The position numbers and the translations under genes are program-made. The notes beneath the pieces were generated by a model. That model saw nothing but the letters and a program-made list of their open reading frames with translations, was not told where the DNA came from and ran no database searches. A stretch of 7,321 nt of DNA from positions 1 through 7,321 of the forward strand of contig SSHD01000007.1 of the NCBI GenBank assembly GCA_008017255.1. Reading direction: 5' to 3'. The DNA comes from Acinetobacter sp. GTDB lineage: Bacteria; Pseudomonadota; Gammaproteobacteria; Pseudomonadales; Moraxellaceae. Of this stretch, positions 1 to 4,924 are shown piece after piece (positions within the stretch are counted from its first letter, which is position 1; each line of letters opens with the position of its first letter).

Positions 1-656
1 GTTACAGGTTCATGATCTTCAGGTGTTTTTGGTTGCCAATCATTAATCAGCTCTTGTAAGTTTTCTGGTGCAATACCATTATGTTCCGCCAAAATTTCAT
101 TTAATGCACGGTGATGTTTAATCGAAGCTGGATCATCAACTATAATTTTTTCATCATCTGAAACGAGTTCTAATTCATAAGCCCACGCATTAAATTGGAC
201 TTGGTAGGTTTGATTTTTGTCATAGTGGCAACGGTTGACGCTAAATAAATTATCGAAGGCATAAACTACGGTGTCTTTATTTAAACTTAAACGTAACACC
301 GCTTGGGTTGCCGAATCACAAGTAATAATGCGCTCGATTTTGGCATCATATTTATATGGACTTTCAAAACTCGGAAAGGCAGTTTTTAAGGCACGTGGTT
401 TTTGATTTTCCACCGCAATAATTTGATTAATAGAAATGGCTTGACCGCTCGGGCCTTGAATTAGCCAAAAGTCTTGCGCCATGTCTTGTTCTTGGTCGCA
501 CAGTCCCATCGGCATAATTGGAGCATCTAGCGCCAGTCCTAACCAGTGCGGTACTTCGCTTGCAGGGTTGCTGCTGAGTAAGTTCCAGTGCTCGGCATGG
601 TTACCGAAGTTTTGATCTTGAATGGTTATGGTTTCTGGACTGTTTTGATTTTTCAT
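1..656 (-). CDS. Hypothetical protein, C-terminus cut off by the window edge
   Basis: An open reading frame starts with ATG at 656 (reading leftward) and stays open for 218 codons to the left edge, so the C-terminus is missing. I do not recognise the family and assign no function. There is no signal peptide and no membrane segment; the product looks soluble, cytoplasmic and fairly acidic. Residues 1-60 are rich in N, Q, W and P. Residues 90-165 look like a run of beta strands, with an aromatic-rich stretch FDNLFSVNRCHY at 134-145 followed by a QVQFNAWAYEL strand at 152-162. The visible end (205-218) is rich in P, E and D. It is divergent from yaiI across 237 bp and has a plausible promoter of its own at 692-721. 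No clear Shine-Dalgarno sequence precedes the ATG. The reading frame and coding nature are fairly certain because it is long and uninterrupted in an AT-rich genome; the exact start is less so. Confidence 0.8.
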   Translation of the reverse strand, partial: MKNQNSPETITIQDQNFGNHAEHWNLLSSNPASEVPHWLGLALDAPIMPMGLCDQEQDMAQDFWLIQGPSGQAISINQIIAVENQKPRALKTAFPSFESPYKYDAKIERIITCDSATQAVLRLSLNKDTVVYAFDNLFSVNRCHYDKNQTYQVQFNAWAYELELVSDDEKIIVDDPASIKHHRALNEILAEHNGIAPENLQELINDWQPKTPEDHEPV

Positions 657-691
657 ATATAAGTCGATGCAAAATAGATTGAGCTTATGCT

Positions 692-721
692 ATTAAATCG
701 AGGGTAAGCTGTTTTTTTCAA
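692..721 (-). promoter_or_regulatory. Predicted sigma-70 promoter of the leftward hypothetical gene
   Basis: On the minus strand, TTGAAA (721-716) matches the -35 consensus at five of six positions. TTTAAT (697-692) matches the -10 consensus at five of six positions, with an 18-bp spacer. Transcription would start near 685, giving a leader of about 30 nt before the ATG at 656. It is flanked by TGCAAA motifs: a palindrome upstream at 741-757 and one copy inside the leader at 668-673. Confidence 0.5.
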
Positions 722-740
722 GTCTGGATATGTAATTCTG

Positions 741-757
741 TGCAAATAATTTTTGCA
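741..757. promoter_or_regulatory. Operator-like palindrome TGCAAA-N5-TTTGCA
   Basis: The 17-bp sequence TGCAAATAATTTTTGCA is a perfect 6-bp inverted repeat around a 5-bp spacer. It lies 20 bp upstream of the predicted -35 element of the leftward gene. A further TGCAAA (668-673) lies 73 bp away in direct orientation, and the nine bases GATGCAAAA at 666-674 are repeated exactly, inverted, at 751-759. This looks like a binding site for a dimeric regulator. The regulator cannot be named, and AT-rich intergenic DNA produces short palindromes by chance. Confidence 0.4.
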
Positions 758-780
758 TCATCTACGTGACATTTTATTTG

Positions 781-796
781 TGTGCTGTTATTCACA
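781..796. promoter_or_regulatory. CRP/Vfr-like palindrome overlapping a DnaA-box match
   Basis: TGTGC-N6-TCACA differs from the classical CRP half-site pair (TGTGA-N6-TCACA) at one position. The right half is also the end of TTATTCACA (788-796), a full match to the relaxed DnaA box TTATNCACA. The element lies about 60 bp upstream of the predicted yaiI -10 element and about 60 bp upstream of the leftward -35. Either regulator could use it; the sequence alone does not decide between them. Confidence 0.35.
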
Positions 797-811
797 AACT
801 AGAAAAATATT

Positions 812-820
812 CGTGGATAA
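812..820 (-). promoter_or_regulatory. Second DnaA-box-like 9-mer, inverted
   Basis: Read on the minus strand this is TTATCCACG, one mismatch (last base) from the strong DnaA box TTATCCACA. It faces the perfect TTATNCACA match at 788-796, with 15 bp between them. A closely spaced inverted pair in a non-coding region is suggestive of DnaA binding, but one-mismatch boxes are common by chance. Confidence 0.25.
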
Positions 821-828
821 GTGTATGC

Positions 829-840
829 TGCTGTACAGCA
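829..840. repeat. Perfect 12-bp palindrome TGCTGTACAGCA
   Basis: This is a perfect palindrome with no spacer. It covers the position where the -35 element of the predicted yaiI promoter would lie (the best -10 is at 858-863), so a protein bound here could block or replace contact with the sigma factor. No matching second copy was found in the window. It has no U-tract and is not a terminator. Confidence 0.45.
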
Positions 841-854
841 CAGCCATGACAATC

Positions 855-863
855 TGCTACACT
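855..863 (+). promoter_or_regulatory. Possible extended -10 promoter of yaiI and the transporter gene
   Basis: TGCTACACT has the TG-N extension followed by TACACT, which matches the -10 consensus at four of six positions. No good -35 hexamer is present at 16-18 bp; that position holds the TGCTGTACAGCA palindrome instead. Transcription would start near 870, about 24 nt before the GTG start of yaiI. Confidence 0.35.
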
Positions 864-893
864 GTTTTTTTATTTTTATGAGCTTTTGCCCAC

Positions 894-1364
894 GTGCTGC
901 CATTTAAATTATGGATAGATGCCGATGCATTACCGAAAATTTTACGTGAAGTGATTTTACGTGCCTCTGACCGTTATCAACTCGAAGTGACTTTTGTTGC
1001 CAATCAAAATGTCGGCATTACCCCATCAATGCGGATTAAATCTATACAAGTGATGCATGGTGCAGATCAGGCCGATCAAGAAATTGTAGATCGTATGCAG
1101 GCACATGATATTGTCGTCACGCAAGATATTCCACTGGCGGCGCAAGTGATTGAAAAAGGTGGTATTGCGATACATCCACGTGGTGAGGTGTACACCATTG
1201 CCAATGTCAAAGCACGCTTACATTTGCGTGATTTTATGGATACTTTACGTGGTGCAGGGGTGCAAACGGGTGGCCCGCCGCCAATTTCGGAGCGAGATAA
1301 ACGCGAGTTTTCCAGTGCTTTAGATCAGACCATTTTAAAACAAAAACGTAAAACAGCACCTTGA
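894..1364 (+). CDS. yaiI: YaiI/YqxD family protein (UPF0178, DUF188)
   Basis: A 156-residue protein, the normal length for the DUF188/YaiI family. The family has a PIN/NYN-like nuclease-type fold with conserved acidic residues, but its cellular role is not established. Visible family marks are the N-terminal WIDADALP (residues 7-14, acidic D9 and D11), VANQN at 35-39, GADQADQ with D58 and D61, VTQDIPLA at 75-82 (D78), HPRGE near 94-98, and TGGPPP at 125-130. A basic tail, KQKRKTAP, ends the chain. The start is GTG at 894: an in-frame stop lies at 879-881, no ATG precedes the conserved WIDAD strand, and the only other candidate is the adjacent CTG. No convincing Shine-Dalgarno sequence precedes it. 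An out-of-frame ATG at 878 opens a nine-codon frame that overlaps this start. The gene is probably cotranscribed with the transporter 7 bp downstream. Confidence 0.93.
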   Translation: MLPFKLWIDADALPKILREVILRASDRYQLEVTFVANQNVGITPSMRIKSIQVMHGADQADQEIVDRMQAHDIVVTQDIPLAAQVIEKGGIAIHPRGEVYTIANVKARLHLRDFMDTLRGAGVQTGGPPPISERDKREFSSALDQTILKQKRKTAP

Positions 1365-1371
1365 GCTGACG

Positions 1372-2274
1372 ATGCCATCACCTATCAATTTAATGCTGAC
1401 CTATGGCTTGCTGGTATTTATTTGGGCAACCACGCCCTTAGCAATCGTCTGGAGTGTTGCCGATATACACCCAATGTGGACTTTGCTGTTCCGTTTTTTA
1501 ATGGCGCTGCCTTTGGCGGTGCTGATTCTATCGGTTCTAAAAGTTAAATTTCCCACCCATCAAAGTGCTTGTTGGAGTTATGTGGCAGGTTCGCTGAGCC
1601 TCATTGGTTCGCAAATTTTTACCTATGCGGCAACGGCGTATTTAAGTTCAGGCTTAATTGCCCTTATGTTTGGTTTAGCACCAATTATTGCAGGATTGAT
1701 TGGTCGTTTTGCGTATCAACAAAAACTCGTGGCGTGGCAATGGCTGGGTATGGCTACCTCTATTATTGGACTGGCGGTCATTTGTTTGAGTGGACGGCAG
1801 CAGCATGTACAACCTTTAGGGATTGCACTGATGCTATTGAGTGTTTTTGCCTATGCCATTTCCATGTTTTGGGTGAAGAAAATTAATGCCGATGTGCAGC
1901 CAATGGCACAGGCAACGGGTTCAATTTTAGTTTCAACTGCTTTGGCACTGTTGCTGTTGCCATGGATTTGGCAATACGTGCCGACTGAAGTACCTTCTAG
2001 CAAGTCTTTATTGGCATTGTGCTATACCGTGGTGATGGCATCGGTGGTTGCCATGTTCTGCTATTTTAAATTGGTACAAAACCTACAAGCGACCACTTTG
2101 TCGCTTACCACTGTTATGACACCGATATTGGCAATATTGATCGGTGCATATTTCAATAACGAGCAATTGTCGCTACAGGTGTTTGTAGGGGCGGGCATTA
2201 TCTTATTGGGTTTATTGCTGTATTTCTTTAATGATATAAAGCGCTATCGACATATCAAAAATCCGCCAGCGTGA
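1372..2274 (+). CDS. EamA/DMT-superfamily transporter, inner membrane
   Basis: A 300-residue integral membrane protein of the drug/metabolite transporter type, the usual length for ten-helix members. Hydrophobic segments fall near residues 7-27, 35-55, 68-88, 93-113, 121-139, 148-168, 181-199, 213-233, 244-263 and 268-287. They form two five-helix EamA repeats (about 7-138 and 149-287). Typical family features are the N-terminal FIWATTPLAI (16-25), RFLMALPLA in helix 2 (41-49), SSGLIALMFGLAPIIAGLIG (92-111) and, in the second half, TTVMTPILAILIG (246-258). The C-terminus is short and basic (KRYRHIKNPPA). The substrate cannot be read from sequence; relatives export amino acids or other small metabolites. 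The ATG lies 7 bp after the yaiI stop with GAG at 1363-1365 as a weak ribosome site, so the two genes are probably one transcript. An in-frame ATG at 1393 is a weaker alternative start. Confidence 0.9.
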   Translation: MPSPINLMLTYGLLVFIWATTPLAIVWSVADIHPMWTLLFRFLMALPLAVLILSVLKVKFPTHQSACWSYVAGSLSLIGSQIFTYAATAYLSSGLIALMFGLAPIIAGLIGRFAYQQKLVAWQWLGMATSIIGLAVICLSGRQQHVQPLGIALMLLSVFAYAISMFWVKKINADVQPMAQATGSILVSTALALLLLPWIWQYVPTEVPSSKSLLALCYTVVMASVVAMFCYFKLVQNLQATTLSLTTVMTPILAILIGAYFNNEQLSLQVFVGAGIILLGLLLYFFNDIKRYRHIKNPPA

Positions 2275-2277
2275 AGA

Positions 2278-2859
2278 TTAAAACGCTTCCATTTGCTGCG
2301 ATTGAGCAATACTGGCGGCGAGTTTGGCGCGGTCTTGCGGATTCAGGGTAACAAAATACGCGCCAATGCGAAAACGACCTTGTTCTTCGCTTTTGCAATA
2401 CGCCACTTGGGCAATAGCGGCAATATGAAAGAAGTTTTCAGGATGGCTTAAAGTCAGGTGGATATAGCTATCTTCAATTAACGGTTGTGGGGCAGAAAAA
2501 CTTAAGCCTTGTTCGGAAAAGTTGACTTGTTCTGGGCGTGGCAGCATTGCTTGCACGATATTGTCATAAAAAGAGCCGGTAATTAAATCCAATTTTTGAT
2601 TAAAAAGGGATAAGATACGGGCAATTTGTTGATCTTTTTCATTTAATTGTTCTAATTCGTAGCGAAATGCATGATCAAATTGATCTAATTCCGCAAGTAG
2701 TAGAAAATAGCGGGGCAACACAAAATGAGAGTCATAGGGGTCATTCATGGCGACATCAGTCGAAATGGGCTGATAGTTGATTCTTAACACAGCATCAATA
2801 CGTGATAACACTCGGCGTTCAGTCGAGTCTTCAAAAAGTTGATGTTGTGAATTTTCCAT
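2278..2859 (-). CDS. PilZ-domain protein, probable cyclic-di-GMP receptor, with a helical insert
   Basis: A 193-residue soluble protein. The two hallmark cyclic-di-GMP-binding motifs of PilZ domains are both visible: RRxxxR at residues 15-20 (R15, R16, R20) and NxSxxG at 113-118 (N113, S115, G118). After the second motif come strands typical of the PilZ barrel (SYIHLTLSHP 131-140, IAAIAQVAYC 146-155, FRIGAYFVTL 163-172) and a C-terminal helix (174-190). Unusually, about 90 residues separate the motifs, where compact PilZ domains have a few dozen. The insert at about 48-105 looks almost entirely helical, with coiled-coil-like spacing, which recalls oligomeric PilZ proteins that assemble through long helices; that comparison is inference. 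The start has a good ribosome site, AAGGTGA, 6 nt before the ATG. It is convergent with the transporter (3-bp gap) and divergent from the lol permease (24 bp between start codons). Output partner unknown. Confidence 0.85.
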   Translation of the reverse strand: MENSQHQLFEDSTERRVLSRIDAVLRINYQPISTDVAMNDPYDSHFVLPRYFLLLAELDQFDHAFRYELEQLNEKDQQIARILSLFNQKLDLITGSFYDNIVQAMLPRPEQVNFSEQGLSFSAPQPLIEDSYIHLTLSHPENFFHIAAIAQVAYCKSEEQGRFRIGAYFVTLNPQDRAKLAASIAQSQQMEAF

Positions 2860-2883
2860 AATTAATCACCTTGGACTGCTGGT
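2860..2883. promoter_or_regulatory. 24-bp divergent start region with the PilZ-gene ribosome binding site
   Basis: The start codons of the PilZ gene (2859, leftward) and the lol permease (2884, rightward) are separated by only these 24 bases. On the minus strand AAGGTGA (2872-2866) is a good Shine-Dalgarno sequence 6 nt before the PilZ ATG. On the plus strand only a weak TTGGA (2871-2875) precedes the permease ATG. There is no room for a promoter in either direction. A CATAAT hexamer at 2857-2862, overlapping the PilZ start codon, is a possible -10 for the permease, but I see no matching -35. Confidence 0.6.
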
Positions 2884-4119
2884 ATGTTTAAGCCAATTTC
2901 GCTGTATATAGGGTTGCGATACACTCGGGCTCGGCGGAGTAATCACTTTATTTCTTTTATTGCCTTGGTTTCCATGATTGGTCTAACGCTCGGTGTTGCT
3001 GTTCTTATTACGGTATTGTCTGTGATGAATGGTTTTGACCGAGAGTTAAAAAATCGTGTCCTTGGAATGGTGCCCCAAGCAACTGTTTCTTCTACCCAAA
3101 TCCTAACAGATTGGCCACAGCTTGTAAAAAAGATTGAGCATCATCCGCATGTGACAGGAATTGCCCCTTTTACTCAATTGCAGGGTATGTTGACCGCACA
3201 TGGTCAGGTTGCGGGCATTATGGTCACTGGTATTGAACCTGAATATGAAAAAAAGGTGTCGATTGTACAGAACCACATGATTGCTGGTGATTTAAGCGCA
3301 CTGAAAAAAGGTGAGTTTGGCATCGTGCTTGGCAAAGACATGACCGATGCGTTAGGGTTGGGGCTACATGACAGCGTGACTTTGGTTTTACCCGAAGCCA
3401 CGCCATCGCCAGCAGGGGTCGTGCCACGTTTTAAGCGCTTTAAAATTGTCGGAATTTTTAGTGTTGGTGCCGAAGTCGATTCAATGGTCGGTTATATCGC
3501 CTTAAATGATGCATCAACTTTGCTGCGCTTACCCGATGGTGCGCAAGGTGTACGTTTAAAGTTGGATGATATTTTTGCGGCACCGAAAGTCGCCGATGAA
3601 ATTGTCAGCAAGCTGCCAGCGAATTTCTATGCCTCGAACTGGACTTATACGCACGGCAATTTATTTAATGCCATTCAAATGGAAAAGACCTTAGTTGGCT
3701 TGCTTCTTGTGCTAATTATTGTGGTGGCGGCGTTTAATATTGTGTCGTCACTGGTGATGGTGGTGACCGATAAAAAGTCCGATATTGCTATTTTACGCAC
3801 CCTCGGCGCATCGCCTGCCATGATTACTAAAATCTTTATGGTGCAAGGCACGGTGATTGGTGTGATTGGTACTATAGCAGGTACCATTCTCGGGGTGACT
3901 TTGGCATTAACCGTGAGCGATTTGATTTCTTGGCTCAATACCGCACTCAGCCTGAATTTATTTGATGCCTATTTTGTACATTACTTACCTTCGTATTTGC
4001 GTTGGCAAGATGTAGCTGTGATTGTCTGTATTTCGCTATTGCTGAGCTTTTTCGCCACGATTTATCCTGCTTTGCGTGCAGCCAAAGTTCAACCTGCCGA
4101 GGCCTTACGCTATGAGTAA
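2884..4119 (+). CDS. Lipoprotein-releasing ABC transporter permease, LolC/E family (probable LolF type)
   Basis: A 411-residue inner-membrane permease that, with LolD, extracts outer-membrane lipoproteins from the inner membrane and passes them to LolA. It has the standard LolC/LolE plan: one helix at about 22-48, a large periplasmic domain (about 49-265) and three helices at about 268-295, 318-345 and 377-397. The N-terminal IGLRYTRARR stretch and the NHFISFIALVSMIGLTLGVA entry into helix 1 are typical. DKKSDIAILRTLGAS (296-310), between helices 2 and 3, is the cytoplasmic coupling segment that contacts the ATPase. The end, YPALRAAKVQPAEALRYE, is the family C-terminus. The periplasmic loop at about 171-189, proline-rich and followed by RFKRFKIVGIF, is placed like the LolA-recruiting hook of LolC. 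Only one permease gene is seen, followed directly by lolD, so a homodimeric LolF-type transporter is likely. The start is the conserved MFKPISLYIG, with a weak ribosome site. Confidence 0.92.
   Translation: MFKPISLYIGLRYTRARRSNHFISFIALVSMIGLTLGVAVLITVLSVMNGFDRELKNRVLGMVPQATVSSTQILTDWPQLVKKIEHHPHVTGIAPFTQLQGMLTAHGQVAGIMVTGIEPEYEKKVSIVQNHMIAGDLSALKKGEFGIVLGKDMTDALGLGLHDSVTLVLPEATPSPAGVVPRFKRFKIVGIFSVGAEVDSMVGYIALNDASTLLRLPDGAQGVRLKLDDIFAAPKVADEIVSKLPANFYASNWTYTHGNLFNAIQMEKTLVGLLLVLIIVVAAFNIVSSLVMVVTDKKSDIAILRTLGASPAMITKIFMVQGTVIGVIGTIAGTILGVTLALTVSDLISWLNTALSLNLFDAYFVHYLPSYLRWQDVAVIVCISLLLSFFATIYPALRAAKVQPAEALRYE
4099..4102 (+). promoter_or_regulatory. Ribosome binding site that decides the lolD start
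   Basis: GAGG lies 9 nt before the ATG at 4112, inside the end of the permease gene. This supports ATG 4112 over the in-frame GTG at 4076, which would add 12 residues not typical of LolD. Confidence 0.6.
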
Positions 4120-4795
4120 AATTGTCTTAGAAGCCAAAGATATTTATAAGCATTTTGATGATGGCAAAAGCCGTGTTGATGTGATTCGCGGCTTGTCTTT
4201 GCAAGTTCAAGCGGGCGAGTTTGTTGCCATAGTTGGCGCGAGTGGTTCGGGTAAAAGTACCTTGTTGCATGTATTGGGTGGTTTGGAGCAACCTTCACAG
4301 GGGCAGGTGCTGTTGCAAGGACAACGCTTTGATGTGTTAGGCGAGGCGGAGCGTGGTTTTCAGCGTAATCAACATTTAGGTTTTGTCTATCAGTTTCATC
4401 ACTTATTACCTGAATTTACTGCGCTAGAAAATGTAGCCATGCCGCTTATGCTACGTGCAGACACACAGTATAAATCTGCCAAAGCGCAAGCTGAATATTT
4501 GCTAGATCGGGTTGGTTTGTCGCATCGCATGGATCATCAACCAGGTGAGTTGTCTGGTGGTGAGCGTCAGCGTGTGGCTTTGGCGCGTGCATTGGTCACC
4601 AAACCTGCGGTTGTACTGGCCGATGAGCCGACGGGCAATTTAGACCGTAAAACCGCATTGGGTATTTTTGAATTGCTGACCGATTTGAAAAAAGAGCTCA
4701 ATATGGCAATGTTGATTGTGACGCATGATGAGCAATTGGCGAAGTCTGCCGATTCAATTTTGCACATGCAAGATGGTTTGTGGTTAGCACCTTAA
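4112..4795 (+). CDS. lolD: Lipoprotein-releasing system ATP-binding protein LolD
   Basis: A 227-residue ABC ATPase, close to the usual LolD length (about 230). It powers release of lipoproteins from the inner membrane by the permease encoded just upstream. All nucleotide-binding motifs are intact: Walker A GASGSGKST (42-50), the Q-loop glutamine Q94 in FVYQFHHLLPEFTALENV (91-108), signature LSGGERQR (147-154), Walker B VVLADE (167-172, catalytic E172), the D-loop GNLD (175-178) and the switch histidine H205 in VTHDE. The FVYQFHHLLPEFTALENV stretch is characteristic of LolD among the MacB/LolD/FtsE group. The ATG at 4112 overlaps the permease stop codon (ATGAGTAA, 8 bp shared), which indicates translational coupling and equal dosage. 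Transcription ends at the terminator 12 bp after the stop. A longer start at GTG 4076 is possible but unlikely. Confidence 0.96.
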   Translation: MSKIVLEAKDIYKHFDDGKSRVDVIRGLSLQVQAGEFVAIVGASGSGKSTLLHVLGGLEQPSQGQVLLQGQRFDVLGEAERGFQRNQHLGFVYQFHHLLPEFTALENVAMPLMLRADTQYKSAKAQAEYLLDRVGLSHRMDHQPGELSGGERQRVALARALVTKPAVVLADEPTGNLDRKTALGIFELLTDLKKELNMAMLIVTHDEQLAKSADSILHMQDGLWLAP

Positions 4796-4807
4796 ATAAA
4801 TAGCTTG

Positions 4808-4836
4808 TTAAAGCCCTGAAATTGGGCTTTAATTTT
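4808..4836 (+). terminator. Intrinsic terminator after lolD
   Basis: TTAAAGCCC (4808-4816) pairs perfectly with GGGCTTTAA (4824-4832), a 9-bp stem around the 7-nt loop TGAAATT, followed by TTTT. It lies 12 bp downstream of the lolD stop and closes the permease-lolD transcript before comEC. The A-rich side also allows weak function in the opposite direction. Confidence 0.85.
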
Positions 4837-4924
4837 GTCTGCTTAAAAATCAAAATCTTAAATGAAAATTTTCTATCAATAATCTAAATCAAAAAATTTA
4901 AATTAAAGACCTGAATCAAACATC
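4837..4924 (+). promoter_or_regulatory. AT-rich comEC leader; promoter expected but not resolved
   Basis: The 88 bp between the lolD terminator and the comEC ATG are strongly AT-rich. Several -10-like hexamers occur (TTAAAT 4858-4863, with TTGTCT 17 bp upstream at 4835-4840, four of six matches each), but none stands out. No strong Shine-Dalgarno sequence precedes the ATG; AAAGA (4905-4909) is too far away. A separate promoter is inferred mainly from the terminator upstream. Confidence 0.3.

Noticed and set aside
667..696. Short ATG frame of nine sense codons in the leader of the leftward gene (plus strand)
   Set aside because: It has no ribosome site, no expected transcript on that strand, and ends at once; chance occurrence.
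829..840. TGCTGTACAGCA considered as an SOS (LexA) box
   Set aside because: The LexA-type pattern needs CTGT-N8-ACAG; here the arms abut directly. Acinetobacter is also known to lack a canonical LexA.
1569..1886. A 105-codon plus-strand frame
   Set aside because: It is out of frame inside the EamA transporter, and its Cys/Trp/Phe-rich composition is that of a shifted membrane-protein frame.
4076..4111. An upstream GTG start that would lengthen LolD by 12 residues
   Set aside because: The extension encodes a non-conserved stretch within the permease gene. The ATG at 4112 has a GAGG site 9 nt upstream and gives the typical MSKIVLEAKD start.
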